A program made the position numbers and the translations under genes. A stretch of 64,000 bases of DNA. It comes from Isoetes taiwanensis. Its lineage: Eukaryota; Streptophyta; Lycopodiopsida; Isoetales; Isoetaceae. The DNA lies in assembly GCA_021234155.1 (NCBI GenBank), contig JAJEKV010000008.1:17598042-17662041 (forward strand), written 5' to 3'. Positions 21,250 to 33,814 of this stretch are shown one piece after another. The stretch's first letter is position 1, and the number at the start of each line of letters is the position of its first letter. A model generated the notes under the pieces. It saw only the letters and a list, made by a program, of their open reading frames with translations. It ran no database searches and had not been told where the DNA came from.

Positions 21250-23700
21250 AAAGCGATTATCCCTTGCCATTCAACTCCTTCTTAAGCTCTTGAATTCTCC
21301 ATGGAATCCCGCATCTTGATCCTGGCCCGAATCCGGTTGAAATGAACTTGTGCCAGTTTAGTTCTGTGAACTACTTCGGTTATGTTTAATAGAGTTGCTA
21401 AGTTTTTGCAGGGAAAGAAGATCATTCGTAATATTTTTTGTTACTCGCTCCCTGCTTGAGGCTGAATTGGTAATTTGAACTTCTATATTTTCTTCTATCG
21501 CAATTCCTGCATGTCTTCTTTCTAATTCTTTGGATTTTTGGTGGTCTGCAAAAAGCCATAGTATAATTTTTTCAATTTTAGTATCACTATAGTTTAATAT
21601 TTCTAAATTCAAAATTATGATATGGTCTTCTTCATGTTTGTTGATTGTTTATGTTAGTGCAAGGAGCAGCAATGCCTTTGTTCTATGCAGAGAACAAGAC
21701 CATTCTATTATGGCTGAATTCCATGAAAAAGCGCCATTTTAGGGCATTCGGCTAAGTTAATATACATAATGCATGTATGCATACAAAAATTTTTCATTTC
21801 CTTGAACTAAATGGCCTTTCTCATTTTAGTTTTGTCTTATCCCACGATTGTTCTGTTCCCCACGCTTTCAGCTTTCTTTCTTTCCTTTCTCTGCTTTGCA
21901 TTCGAACATACAGTGTTTCAACCCACAAATTGGCCCGTTCTACCCCTATCCTTTGTTAGATTCTATCTATTCCTTCTTCTTCTGCCTCACCCGAAGGGTT
22001 CTACCTCATAAAATTAGCAAGACATTGAAAACTTATTGAATTATTTTGGTAGAGGTTCGAGCTCCCGTATTTCATATTCTAAAACCTTAGGCAAAGTTGT
22101 ATAGAGGTTCGATATTCCCTCAAAACCTTAGGCGAAATCGTATTTCATATTTCAAAATCATAGGCGCCTCCAATCATAAATGACTATACGCGAAACGAGA
22201 GGTGCCCAGGGGCCCCAACATATGATCTGGGTCGTAAATGACGAATCTGATGACTGTGGTAGTCCAGGTGCACCTCGTTTATGAAGATTAAGATATTATG
22301 GGGCCCATACAATGGGCTAATACAACCATTACTACTAGGATAAAAAACCCCTTCCTCGAAAGGTTTTCAAGAGAAAAACCTTTGTAATAGTGATGGTACT
22401 AGATAATCAGGAAAAATAAGTAGATCATGGTGACTACTTATGGCTTAGTAATTGAAGATGCACATCTAGAACCTCAAGTATGTATAATGCCAAGTCAGGC
22501 ACGAAAGGTGCTCTGAGAATTTGTGGCAGAGTAAAAAAAAGTGCTAAGGTCAAATAATAATTCCTAACCATCTCAAAAGCAAGACATCTCAAAAGTGTGT
22601 GGTTTTCATCTCAATAACCTGTAACTGGCAACATACACATAATCTCGCTTCTCGCGACAATTGCAGCCGCACCCATCTACTTGTCTCAATATATAGCTTG
22701 TGGGACCATGTGCAAATTGATTCTGCGCAACATCATAATGGAGTCAACAGAATGAAGACACCCCTTCATGCCACCCTGGATTCGAGGCATGGTTGAGAAG
22801 CTGCACCCTTGGGTATTTTCTGTACCACTCTGACGAGTTTGAGAGACATACCATCTGAAGTTTCCTGGTTTTCCAGCCGCTTCGTGGATGGTTGCAGGTC
22901 AACTGTCACGATGCCAGCTATCCTATAGGTCTAAAGCTACTTATATCATTGCAACTACTTGCACTCTTCTGGGAGGAGGTACATATTTTTAGACACTTGT
23001 ATGGGGCTGCCATCAAAAGTTCTTTGATAACTATTGCGGACCGAGTTAGACGTATGACCATGATGCATGAAATTAGCAAGTGAACAGTCTGCAGTCCCAC
23101 TCACTCGTTATCTCATACATGGATGCAAACTTGGGGAATCTTGGGAGAAGGGACAACTGCGGCTCATCAGTAGATATATATTGCATCTTGGCCCTCATTA
23201 ACTTTGTCCCATCTTAGTTGCATGTGTTTGATGCATTTGTTGTTCCATTCTAGTGCTCTGCTTCACATGCTTAGTGAACAGATGCATCATGCACTTCTTA
23301 TTTTTTATCCACATCTATATGAAGGCTTCAGGGTGATAGTGCAAGCCCCTCCTAATAGTGGCATGTGGGAGATAGTTTATCCCCTACTTCTCATAGTCCC
23401 TCCAGTTTGGGAAAACCTCTCAATGATTCTATGGCCGATTGATACTAAGTAAGTATTCGTATCTTTAACATGGCTTATTAGGCATATTTTTGTTGACTGG
23501 ACATTTATGCAGTGGTCATTGGATACTAGCTATTTCCCTACGTGATCAGGATATACTGTCTCATCTTGGTCTGAGTGGTGGGCAGGTGCACGACGTCTAA
23601 CACCCCTCATAAACCCTAAAGCCTCGACACACATGTTCTCAAAGCATAAGTTCATCATTGTGTAGATAGCACATGGTATTATGAGGGTGATATGCCTGAT
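21250..23700. other. No gene recognised
   Basis: Up to about 21,940 the sequence is shared with copy 2 (63,320-64,000). From there to 23,700 it is unique, with short frames only. Exon-like pieces at 22,600-23,080 and 23,200-23,450 did not match a family I know. Confidence 0.55.
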
Positions 23701-23725
23701 GTCCCCTTCTAAAAGATGAATTTAA

Positions 23726-23935
23726 ATTCAATTCAATTCTAAAAGATCATAGCTCGAAGGTTTTAGCAATCAAGCATCCGAGAATCTATAAGAAATGGGT
23801 TGCAGTTGGGATAAACTATATCAATATAAAGATCAATTCAATTCAATTCTAAAAGATCATAATTACAAGGTTTTGGCGATCAAGCATTCGAGAATCTACA
23901 AAAAAATGAGCTAAAGCTGGGATAAACTACATCAA
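23726..23935. repeat. Tandem duplication, two units of about 105 bp
   Basis: TCAATTCAATTCTAAAAGAT followed by CAT, then AAGGTTTTGGCGATCAAGCA and TCGAGAATCTA, is present twice, at about 23,731 and 23,842, with roughly 85-90% identity. Confidence 0.8.
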
Positions 23936-23954
23936 AGATATTTTCTGTAATAAT

Positions 23955-24480
23955 AGAGTTCTTGCATGGACAAGGCTTCGATCTATTATATTGGGTAACG
24001 TCTTCTGACAAAGCTAAAAATGTCATCAGCAATGCTACTTGTAATATTACACCTATACACTTAGCTGATATTGATTGGTTCTTAAATGAAAAATCTGGCT
24101 ATAAAGCCAGCATAGGGTACAAGTCTCTCAATTCAACTAAGAATCCCAATAAAGCTATGGAACTCCTATTGTCCGCCAAAAATTGGTTACTTCATTTGGC
24201 TCTTTGCTCAAGGCAGTTTGAGCAACCTTCATTCCATGGCGTTTTTGTTGTTGTTGGGAGGGGGGATTAGAAGAAATAACAATATTTATACTTTATGTCC
24301 TCTCAAATGTCTACAGAAACTATGATCCATCTTTTTGTTTGCAATAAACTATCTATTTGTTTTGTATTATTCATAATACTTGCTTTTCTTACTCCCAAAT
24401 AATGATAGATTTATTAATTTTATTATATACATTGCACCATGGAATATATGGAAATAAAAAGATAGAGTGCATTACGGCAA
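23955..24480 (+). pseudogene. LINE 3' remnant (reverse-transcriptase zinc-binding region, zf-RVT)
   Basis: Open text FLNEKSGYKASIGYK leads into a broken zf-RVT module: NIYTLCPLKC, then IHLFVCNKLS after a frame change, then IIYIAPWNIWK, the usual order cysteine pair, HLF-x-C and PW-x-IWK at the end of plant LINE ORF2. Several stops and frame changes show an old, dead copy. No poly(A) tail is apparent. Confidence 0.6.
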
Positions 24481-24489
24481 GAAAAACTT

Positions 24490-26230
24490 TTCTTTGTTTT
24501 AGATAAAGCTGCATTTTCATTTTTGACGTTGAAACTTTGGCTATTGCACACGAGAAAAAGCTTCTAACAATTATGAGATGAAATGGGATAGCATTGGTGA
24601 ATACATGGTTCTGTTTGATTCCTTTGTCTCAAATTTAAATATTGTAAACTCTAATATAGTTTATTCTGATGATTCTAAATTATCTTGAGTCTTGCAGGGG
24701 TCAAGAAAGGTCTGGATTTGACACTTACTCAGATATGTATGAGGCTTCATTATATAAGAAAAGTTCAGGTGTGTTCAAGGGTAGCCTGCCTTGCATCTAA
24801 TATATAGGAGCCTATAATATGATTAGGCAAGGCAATTGGACTGCAATTTTCTGCGTGGAGTGTCATATATATTCATTGCCTCTACTTATTTCTATTTTCA
24901 CGTCACTTCTCTCTCACAGAGAGGCTGTTGAAAAGGTACATGAAAATGTATTATAATCATAGACAGGTTGTAGATTTACATGGTACATTATTGCTATTAA
25001 TGGACAATGTGGACATATTCCCTTTGTTCTTGGATAAGCTGGGCAAAATGAACCATATACTTTTGGCATGAAAGATATCTTCAACAATTACTTCAACTCT
25101 GTTTTTATCGCCAACACTTCTGACACCTCATTTGCATCATCTTCACATTGATGAAAAAAACTATCTTAACCTTTTTGCTTTTTTGCCAAAAGACCACTAT
25201 TACGAAGCCAATGATTTGCTAAGACTTAAAATTTATGGACTTTTTATTTTCCTTTTGTTTATGTTGTGAATAGCTTCAGATTTATGAGCAACATGGCATA
25301 CTTAATCGAAATTAATATTTACAATGGTTTATACCATAGAAAGCATAATGTTTTCTTTAAGATTACAAAGTTGCAGTTGCTTTGCTGTTGGCAGATTTTT
25401 GCTTCAAGTTATTGCTTTAAATCTCTGCTATGGTTCTTTGTAGCTGATTACTTTCATGGCATTTGGTTATCATTCTCTATCGAAGCTTTAGAGTACACTG
25501 AAAAAGTATTTTATTTAGCCTATATATTATAAATAATGCTTTTCTATCAATATTGTGTTAAAATTGTTGTTACAAATGTTTCTTCATACTTTGGCATTAG
25601 CGATCATGGATGCTAAAATATGATTTAATTAATTTGTACTCTTGAAGCAACAATAATTCTGTATTTATAGAAGGGCACGATACAAGATTGGATCTTGTTT
25701 AAGCAAAACTGGTATGGAAGCATATAATTAACCTCCCAACTGGATCCACTGGGTATGGCAAATACAAATGGCTTGTCAGAGTAATTTTGCTACTCCACAT
25801 GGCCTCTTATAAAAAGTAGTTACAACAGGCTTAGAAGATAGAATAATCACTGCATCACCTCATTCTCTTTTCATGGGAAGTTTACACAGCCTTTAAGAAA
25901 AGAAGGGATTACAAATCTTTATCCAAGATCTGGTACAAATGCTTATCTAGAATGATCATAGGGATGGTTCAAGACATCATATTTATGGCCGCTACTACAA
26001 AGTTAGATGTCAGATCTGGTTTACAGTTTGCAGACAGCCCTGATCCGCCCAAGAGAATTTGCCTTTGATATCACTGGTGGCTTCTGAAACAATTCGATGT
26101 TGTACAAGTTGATGGTAGCCATACAAGTTTGACACCTACTTTTGTTGGGTCTGCTCCTGCTACAATGACTCTTGGTTGAGTTGCTACAGTATTTATTAGT
26201 CTTCTGTCCCTTCTGAAATAGTTTATTCGC
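24490..26230. other. No gene recognised (AT-rich)
   Basis: Short frames only. No family resemblance or clear repeat structure was seen. Confidence 0.6.
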
Positions 26231-26237
26231 CTTTTAT

Positions 26238-27052
26238 GATGTCCGCCCCTTTTTCGTCTCTTGCTACCTTTAATAAAAGGTTTGAAGATCCTTCCTTTTT
26301 AGTTTCGATGGATGATTTATACTCCCTTTTATAAAATAGGTCGTTATCCTTAATAGTGGCCCTTATAAAAGGGTAAGGATTCCTCATGTATAGATAGATA
26401 GGCCTTTATAACTTAATCACCACCTTTTCTTCAATCCAGTTTGATCAGGAATATAGCAGGTGTTACTTATCTCCACGACAAGCTACTTGTTTCCACGACC
26501 ACCTAGCGGCCGTCCTTATTTTAATACTAAAGGATCATGGAAAAACTTATGTGGATAATCTAAATTCATTTGCAGCAGAGCGATTTGCATACTTGAGCAA
26601 TCTCCACAAAGCACATATATTTTCTTCCATCACAATATGCTGGATTCATAGATCTTTCCACAAATAAGAGGCTCCTTTGACACTGGCTTGTTGCAATCAA
26701 AATTCTTAACTTCCTCGCTAGAACTTATTCCCTAGTAAGACAATGGACAGATTTTCAAGTTTATATATATTCTAATCAATTCAAAAATCTCCACTTCATT
26801 CAGATGTTATGCTCCAGCAGTTTTCTGGAAAAAAAGATTCGGCAGTCGCACTTATGGATATCTGCCCTTTTTTCTTTTCTTGCTATCTTTAATAAAAGGT
26901 TTAAAGATCCCTCCTTATTAGTTTCGATGGACCATTCTTATTTTCAAGTCCCTTTTACAATATAGGGCGTTGCCCTTGTAAAAGGGTACAGAATCCTCAT
27001 GTATAGGTAGGCCTCTGAAAATTAATCACAGCCTTTTCTTCAATCTCGACCC
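26238..27052. repeat. TRIM-like pair of about 200-bp direct repeats
   Basis: 26,238-26,443 and 26,862-27,052 share TTTAATAAAAGGTTT, AGTTTCGATGGA, a TATAAAA-like run, CCTCATGTATAG, GGCC and CCTTTTCTTCAATC in the same order. The 0.4 kb between them has no coding capacity. This fits terminal repeats of a miniature LTR element, but no clear primer site or target duplication was found. Confidence 0.45.
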
Positions 27053-27059
27053 CAACTAT

Positions 27060-27665
27060 TAATATCACAACCCCATCCCAATGGTAATTATTATCGAGGT
27101 CTATAGATATATTCCCAATGGTTATTCTCTTATGACCTCTTTATGTATACACTTGGAATGCATTAAAAGTAACTTTTGCAGAACATTTGCCATAATTTCC
27201 ATCAGCCATTTGCCGTGGACAACTCCCCCATGCTTGCTTTATATCAGTTGCATATCTACTTGAATTTTCTCAATAAAGGATAAAAACACTCTTATTGGTC
27301 TACTGGTAACACATTAGCACTAGAATAAATATGTCCTGAGTTCGGGCCCGCCCAGTGGTAACACACTAGTCCTAGAATATATATGTCCTGAGTTTGGGGT
27401 TGTTCAATGCAAGGTAGTTAGGGATAAACCCAACAATTAACACAACCATGCAATATTAGAACTACGCGATATTAGAGTGATATGCCCTAAGGGATGATGC
27501 CAAGTGGCATGACTTAAAAATTGCTCTTCCTCCTCTCAAAAAATAATAATAAAAAATAGAGTGATGAAGATGCAATCCAATCTCATTTGCATTGGCTGAA
27601 ATAAACTTTGAATCCTGCGTCTCTGGAGGAAAGTCCTCAATGGCAAATCTGGAGCATGGAGAGCA
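27060..27665. other. No gene recognised
   Basis: AT-rich sequence; CCTGAGTTYGGG occurs twice near 27,330 and 27,390 in a small local duplication. Confidence 0.5.
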
Positions 27666-27669
27666 TCTG

Positions 27670-27881
27670 GCTTGCCTAGAAAAAGGACCAGGGACATATT
27701 GTTGATACAAAAAAAAATGCCTCTATAGAGGGTCAACACCACGTTCAATGAGTTGGGCAGTTGGCTTAACAGATGGCTTGCCTAGAAAAAGGACCAGGAA
27801 CATATTATTGATACAAAAAAAAAAGCCTCCACAGAGGGTCAACGCCACGTTCAATGAGTTGGGCGGTTGGCTTAAGAGATG
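27670..27881. repeat. Tandem duplication, two units of about 106 bp
   Basis: The unit GCTTGCCTAGAAAAAGGACC ... ATGAGTTGGGCRGTTGGCTT A-R-AGATG starts at about 27,670 and again at about 27,776. Each includes an A8-10 run. The members are about 90% identical. Confidence 0.85.
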
Positions 27882-28242
27882 AAACTTGATGGATTGATAA
27901 GCTGGAAGATCCAAATTATGCAGATGCCTAGATAACCACGACTGCATATGCTTCAAGTCTAGAAATGGGTCAAGTGGCACACTATTGAGCATGCAACAAC
28001 CTGCTTCAAATGAAGTCGATGGCCTCATGACTAATTTGCATGACTGGTGATCTAAAGTGCCTAAAGGCGGGTCTACACTCCTACACTTCATAGAAGATTC
28101 ATGCTGGTAGGAGTTGGACATCCATAAAGTTTTGCTTAGCACATAGTTGCGGAAGATAGGACGCTAACTTATTCTTGTTATTATCCATCATGGTGGATAT
28201 AGCCTCTAACATGCAAGAGGATGTGGTCAGAGATGTAATCCT

Positions 28243-28640
28243 GGGTCTCGAACTTGAGATATAACTATTCTAAGATGAAACTATACATAGTGCAATTGTG
28301 ATCGGTCTTGAACTCGAGATATAATTATTCTAGGACGAAACTATACCCCTAATCGGTCTTGAAATCGAGAAATAACGGTTGGGACGAAACTCGAACTTTG
28401 GTCGTTCTCGAACTCGAGATATAACTGTTCTGGGACGAATTGTATATAGTGCGACTCTACATAATTGTTCTAGGACGAAACATTCCTCTGGTTGGTCTCA
28501 AACTCAAGATATAACTGTTCTAGGACGAAACTATACCTCTGGTAAGTCTTGAACTCGAGATATCGCTGTTATAAAATGAAAGTCTACACCGACCATGAGA
28601 TATAACTTTTCTAGGACTACTACTAGACGAAAGGAAAGGC
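28243..28640. repeat. Minisatellite, seven to eight units of about 50 bp, upstream of the NusB gene
   Basis: Consensus pieces are GGTCTTGAACTCGAGATATA, then ACTGTTCTAGGACGAAACTA and TACCTCTG. Most units contain the XhoI-type palindrome CTCGAG. Units vary in length and have point changes. The array ends about 140 bp before the NusB start codon, so it occupies the proximal promoter or 5' UTR. Confidence 0.85.
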
Positions 28641-28765
28641 AAGCTTGCACTCATTTATGGTTCATACATGTATTTCTCTTCAAATACATGTATTTCTCTT
28701 TATGTTTAGGCTCAGGCCATCGAGAAACATTTTCGAAATCTCCTTACCAAGGTAAGCAGATAAGC

Positions 28766-28774
28766 ATGTCTTGA
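28766..28774 (+). promoter_or_regulatory. Minimal upstream ORF (ATG TCT TGA) before NusB start
   Basis: A two-codon upstream frame ends 9 bases before the main ATG at 28,784. If the transcript starts upstream, it could reduce initiation at the main start. Whether it is transcribed is not known. Confidence 0.35.
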
Positions 28775-28783
28775 ATCTTGGCT

Positions 28784-30868
28784 ATGGCCGCCTCCTGGAG
28801 CACTGTATGCAGTTGTAGGCCTAGCGTTTCCATAAGATGTGCAGCGGATGAGGTTCCAATGCAAAGAGATTTAGGAGGATTGATACAGATTGGCAGAGGT
28901 AGTGGTCAGCGCAGAATTTTTAAAATCAGGAAGCATTTTGGTTCGGAAATGCAGACTATGCCGAAATTAGATGACATTAGTGGGGCTGCATTAGAACCAC
29001 AGGAGAAATCTCACCCAATAATCAAGCCTGTTGAAACTATGTCGGAGGACTTGGAGTTTACAAATTCTGCATCACCAGTTGATTCGGAATTTTCTTATAT
29101 TAGTGACGGTAAACTGGATAAGTGCTATAGACTGAGGACACCAAGAGCTGCTCGGGAATTTTCATTGTATGAAGTATTCATTAATCTTAAGCATTTTACT
29201 TTGCCGTACTTTCTATTTACTACTTTGTGGAATTTACATGCTTGAACAACAAATAGCATTAAAAAAAGGATTAATGCAATGTCTGATTTATTTTGCAAAA
29301 TATACATTTGTTGGCAGATGTGTACTATATGGAGCACTAGAGATGGAAGTGCATCCCATGGCAGTTCTTGAAAATAGGATGAGTATGAAGAAAGGTAAGA
29401 AAGGCAGAAAGCATTTTCAGGCTTAGTTTGATTGATTTAACTTGTCAAAGTGGTACACCAGATTTTATCGCAAAAGAAATCATGGAAAAGTACGATCATC
29501 ACCCAGTGAAAGGAGGAGCCATATTTAGCGAGGAGGAAGTAAACATCAAAAAGCTGGAGGCACTGGATGAGGCTCAAGCTGGATTAGGTATGTATGCTGA
29601 TTCATATTTGATGCATACAGCTTCTCATTCTAAGGCTGTGATTGTCTTTACAGAGGGTACCGTTCTGACAGCTCATCCTTTTGTCATATATAACAGATTC
29701 GTTTTAAGGCAAGTGTTCTTCAATCCAACTCTTGTTGTGTAAATTTTTACAGCTAAACACCTTCCTCTAAATTCATAACTGAATGAAGAATAAGTCTCGT
29801 TTCTTTTAAGATGAGCGCTTTTCAACTTGTAAAGCACATACTCTTTAATTCAACCACGAGAAAAACTGCATAACTAGTTGCCATTCACCAGTTTGAGTCT
29901 CCATATGTTCTGTTGATTGAGCTCTATTCCTAGTATGTTTCTTTCGGACATAACAGCTTGACAGTTGTGTATGATTTTTCAAGCGGTGCATCAATAATGT
30001 TAAGATATGGCATATTGAAGCTTTATCATGTATAATGAAATATATAGCATGTGGAGGTATATTTCTATATCTCATTATATGACTATCATGTATTCTCATG
30101 AATTCAAAATGTAGCTACCAATAATGGCACAGCACATTCGTTCTACCTAGTAAAGTTTCTTCATGGATACAATTTGATAAAAGGTACCATGTGATGCAGT
30201 TTGGCCCGAAGGTTGATAAGTACAACGGCTGATAGATGGATTCTTCAGGATCCTATTGTAAAGGTGATCATTCCGAATTCCTGGAAGGTAAATATATCCC
30301 ATGCACATGTTTCATATTAATGATGAGTGGCATTTTTATTCTGCTGAATCACAGGATTTGCTAAACCTGGTTTAATTTCCAAAAAAAGAGAAAAACATGG
30401 CTTGTTGTTAACCTGTACGTGCATGCTTTTGCATTGTACTATCTTTTCCCCTGGTCAAACATTTATCAGGGTTAGTTAGGAATTCCGTAATGATTGATTA
30501 CCTATTTTTAGAATGTATCAAGTGGGAGATCGATTGAGATTTGTCTACTCCACATGGCTATAGCTGAAATTGAGGCAATTGGGACGTCTCCAAATATTGT
30601 GATTCACGAGGTGAGATCTTACATATTCATATCTTTGAAAAGTGCTTTCTAGACATCAACATTTTCTATGGAAAAGCAGGCAGTGGAGCTGGCTAAAAGG
30701 TTTTGTGATGCTGTTGCTCCACGTGTCATTAATGGGTGTCTTGGAAGCTATCTTCGCAATCATGACGTGGATAAGAATGCTTCTGAAATAACCAGGGAGC
30801 TGCAACGATCCTTAAGTGCATCCCTGCTTAATGGTGTTTGTTCTAATGATTATTTGGAGTCACTGTAG
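28784..30868 (+). CDS. Plastid-type NusB antitermination-domain protein, seven exons
   Basis: NusB proteins bind RNA (with NusE/S10) in transcription antitermination; the plant nuclear form is expected in plastids. Proposed exons: 28,784-29,166; 29,318-29,394; 29,462-29,587; 29,654-29,708; 30,200-30,287; 30,512-30,610; 30,680-30,868. They sum to 1,017 nt (338 residues) in one frame. The first 60 residues are Ser/Arg-rich (MAASWSTVCSCRPSVSIRC), a transit-peptide-like start. The domain begins with TPRAAREFSL joined to CVLYGALEMEVHP (about residue 118). It ends with VIHE joined to AVELAKRFCDAVAPRVINGC at residues 277-296, the conserved NusB C-terminal helices. Intron 4 has a GC donor (AAG/GCAAGT at 29,709). 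Intron 3 is only 66 nt and open, so it may be retained. No lesion was found; it looks functional. Confidence 0.85.
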
Positions 30869-30869
30869 T

Positions 30870-31230
30870 TGCCTATATATTATCTCTCAGCTCATATTGT
30901 CCTAATGATGCGGCACCTGATTGTATATATACATTGTTGAAAAGGTACAGTTGACAGTCACCTTTTTTGCTTGTACTGAGGACAAGCGTTAGAGAAGCCC
31001 TGATTTGTGACTCCTGGCTTGAGTAGTTTGGGAGATTGGCATTGTAAGCCACTTGGCCTTTTATTGTTGGTTTTTGCTCATCAAATTTTACCAGCCCAAG
31101 GGCGGGCTATGGGTCACCCTATAGAGATCCTATTGTCTGTTTGATGTTTTTGATCAAGCCAGAATCATTGGCATCCTTGTCAAAGAGACATCCATGTTTG
31201 TGAATGGTACCCTCTTTTAGCATTGGCTAC
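30870..31230. other. 3' flank of NusB, no other gene recognised
   Basis: AT-rich sequence that probably includes the 3' UTR. No canonical AATAAA was found close to the stop. Confidence 0.5.
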
Positions 31231-31369
31231 TTTTCAAATAATTTTGATTTTGAACTTACAGCGATGGTCGATATGAGCTTTGGCACAAAATGTTCCTCCC
31301 ATCATCCTACTAAAAGGAGCTGCTCTGGTGAAATGACTGGAAAGATACTGATTTAGCCTCATGATGCAT

Positions 31370-32748
31370 CTCAAGGATCCCCGTTCCACCAAAGGTAGTT
31401 TACTGTGGACCACCACAACAGTGCATTACCAAATGAGTCCATCTGATGCACTAGTTGCTTTATCAATGCTTCCAGGACAAGACTAATATATCCAATGGAG
31501 TCAAACAATGAGCTTCCATGCTGGCCATTGATTATACAATGCTTTAAAATCAATATGGCTATTGCAAATTTTTTACATTGTTGGAGCGGAGTTCAATAGG
31601 CCAGGTCTCATGCCTGTACATAGTGCATTAACAAATATATTAACTTCCCATGGTACACTAGGGACTAATACTGTATTTATCGCCTTCTGATTACAGAAAT
31701 AGGCATGGACACAAGTATTTACATGACCACTATATGCAGCAGAGAAAGAATGATATAGCTAAATAATCTCAATGAAGCATTGTCTACCTATCTCCACATT
31801 GCTGCGTGTCTAGAGACACCAAGCAAAGTCATCCAACTGATGATGCTGAAGATTGAACTCCAAAAGCCTATGCTGCTTGAAGCTTCTTGCATGGTGCAAA
31901 AGATCAACAAAGCAACTCATCGTGAGATGCATTTGTTGCTAGTTTGTTCATAGAATTGAAATATTCCAATCCAACATGCTGTATAAGGAGCTTAATTCCT
32001 TTTACTTTCAACTATACACAGCCCATGCTACATTCTCAAGTTGAGCATATCCACAAATCATGGCACTCTGGGACACAACATTCTTCTTAAGGAGGCTTTA
32101 CAGACTTTGCATGCGTGCGTTTTCTATATTCCCACACTTTGCATCATCATGGATCTCACTCTTGACCACTCAGTGCTGCCACAAGCTTTCAGCATGCTCA
32201 ATAACATGACTTTGTCAGGCTTCAAGCATGTTTTTAGAGCTAGCAAAGAAAAGTTCATCATGTTGGATGCATGCAGCATTGAATTCTCTGACAAAAAACA
32301 GCATTGAATTCTCTGACAAAAAACACTGCTACTCCGGGCATTGCCTATAAGGTAACAAGTGGGAATGATCTGTGCATGAATATGCTTACCCAATTCTACA
32401 GCACTATTCATCTTGTCTGGTAATATGTCTTTACCTCTTATGCTATCATTCTCTAGAACAAAGAAGTACCCTCAAACACTGCAAGTGCTTACTCCGGGCA
32501 TTGCCTATAAGGTAACCAGTGTGAATGATCTGTGCATGAATATGCTTACCCAATTCTACAGCACTATTCATCTTGTCTGGTAATATGTCTTTACCTCTTA
32601 TGCTATCAAAATTCTCTAGAACAAAGTCATCATGATGATCGTTACATTTATATCCACTTTTTAAATTATCCAGCTCCCACATTTTGCATGCATATCTAAA
32701 GTGGTAGTTCTTATGAGATTGAAATCCATTAAATTCATTCTCATTCAA
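31370..32748 (-). pseudogene. PPR-type (pentatricopeptide repeat) pseudogene pieces
   Basis: PPR proteins are organelle RNA-binding factors. On the minus strand, DKMNSAVELGKHIHAQIIHT followed by GYLIGNAR (about 32,500-32,580) is a classic PPR helix pair (x-x-x-ELGK-x-IHA-x-I-x-x-G). TCLKPDKVMLLSMLKACGS (32,190-32,240) is another (PD-x-V-x-x-x-x-x-L-x-AC). MDSFGNALLWW (31,420) may be a third. The module at 32,330-32,455 is duplicated at 32,490-32,615. Stops and frame changes separate the pieces. Confidence 0.6.
32318..32615. repeat. Local duplication of about 130 bp inside the PPR pseudogene
   Basis: CTACTCCGGGCATTGCCTAT ... CTCTTATGCTATCA occurs at about 32,328-32,447 and 32,490-32,608 with roughly 97% identity. 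Near identity suggests a recent duplication. Confidence 0.85.
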
Positions 32749-32759
32749 TGACTCTTCAA

Positions 32760-33300
32760 CACACCTACCAATTTAATATTTGCAATAAAGAATACAACCG
32801 TGTCTTGTTTGAGTACTCTAGTGCACCAAAGCTTTTCCTGCAGCGATCATTATGCTCTATGAGATTACACCTTAATTTGTCAAGTAAAAAAACCTTCGGC
32901 ATATACATGATGCCAATGAGAATTCCTCCCAGAAAATCATCACATTAATGACGTTTTGGAGAACTAGCAGAAATGCAGGGTTGGGGTGAAGGTTAGGGCG
33001 GGGATGGACTAGCTTCAAACCTCGATGAATAGAGCATGCATTTATGCCCTATTCATGAAAGGACTATTTGCAATTCCATATGGCTAAGTATGATTGAAAC
33101 TGCATTAATGAAAGGACTATTTGCGATTCCATATGCTGGTTGTCTATTGTTCCGTAATAGGTTCCTACATGAGGTATTTTTTGCATGAGTTAACTAACAA
33201 TACAACAAAGCTTTCTGACGAGAATGCTTGTCTAGGACTGCCCAAAAAACAACATTATGACAGAGTGGTAATTTTAACGGATCTCTTTAAAAACAGTCAT
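32760..33300. other. No gene recognised
   Basis: Short frames only. A small direct repeat (AAAGGACTATTTGC-ATTCCATATG) occurs at about 33,057 and 33,111. Confidence 0.5.
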
Positions 33301-33308
33301 AAATCATT

Positions 33309-33812
33309 AACATTTAGTCTACAAAACTAACTAAATAGGAATGCATCATGTTAACTAAATAGAAATATCATTTCTTTATAGGCATTGCATGTTACATGTC
33401 AAAGCCCCGAGGGGCTGTTGCAATAGCATAGCCACAAAGAGTTGGAGAAAGGAGGAAATAATGTGTGCCCAATCAAAAGCCGTATATTTATAACTTATGA
33501 TTTTGGAAGGTTCTGGGTTGTATTTGTATGATAATACGTATGATGCTGACGCTGGCATCATAACATTTAGTCTACAGAACTAACTAAATAGGAATGCATC
33601 ATGTTAACTAAACATAAATATCATTTCTTTATAGGCATTGCATGTTACATGTCAAAGCCCCGAGGGGCTGTTGCAATAGCATAGCCACAAAGAGTTGGAG
33701 AAAGGAGGAAATAATGTGTGCCTAATAAAAAACTGCATATTTATAACTTATGATTTTGGAAGGTTCTGGGTTGTATTCGTATAATAATACGTATGATGCT
33801 GACGCTGGCGCC
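33309..33812. repeat. Tandem duplication, two units of about 253 bp
   Basis: The unit from AACATTTAGTCTAC to TATGATGCTGACGCTGGC occurs at 33,309-33,561 and 33,562-33,812, about 95% identical. Each has the perfect palindrome-like word AAGCCCCGAGGGGCTGTT. Confidence 0.9.
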
Positions 33813-33814
33813 TG

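Larger units (their letters stand above)
6379..21936. repeat. Large direct segmental duplication, copy 1
   Basis: This stretch is collinear with 44,485-64,000 in the same orientation. Matching landmarks: GAGCACCGGAGCG at 6,379/44,480; the three palindrome arrays; the DYDYFVYLDDESW exon (12,369/50,400); the small peptide gene (17,331/59,447); the transporter pseudogene (19,230/61,352); the MITE (19,643/61,769). Copy 1 has a 0.56 kb segment near 15,807-16,370 that copy 2 lacks. It lacks the hAT element of copy 2 and has about 60 bp near 21,780-21,845 that copy 2 has lost. The left breakpoint falls inside the DUF7869 pseudogene; the right one is not reached in copy 2. Confidence 0.95.
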
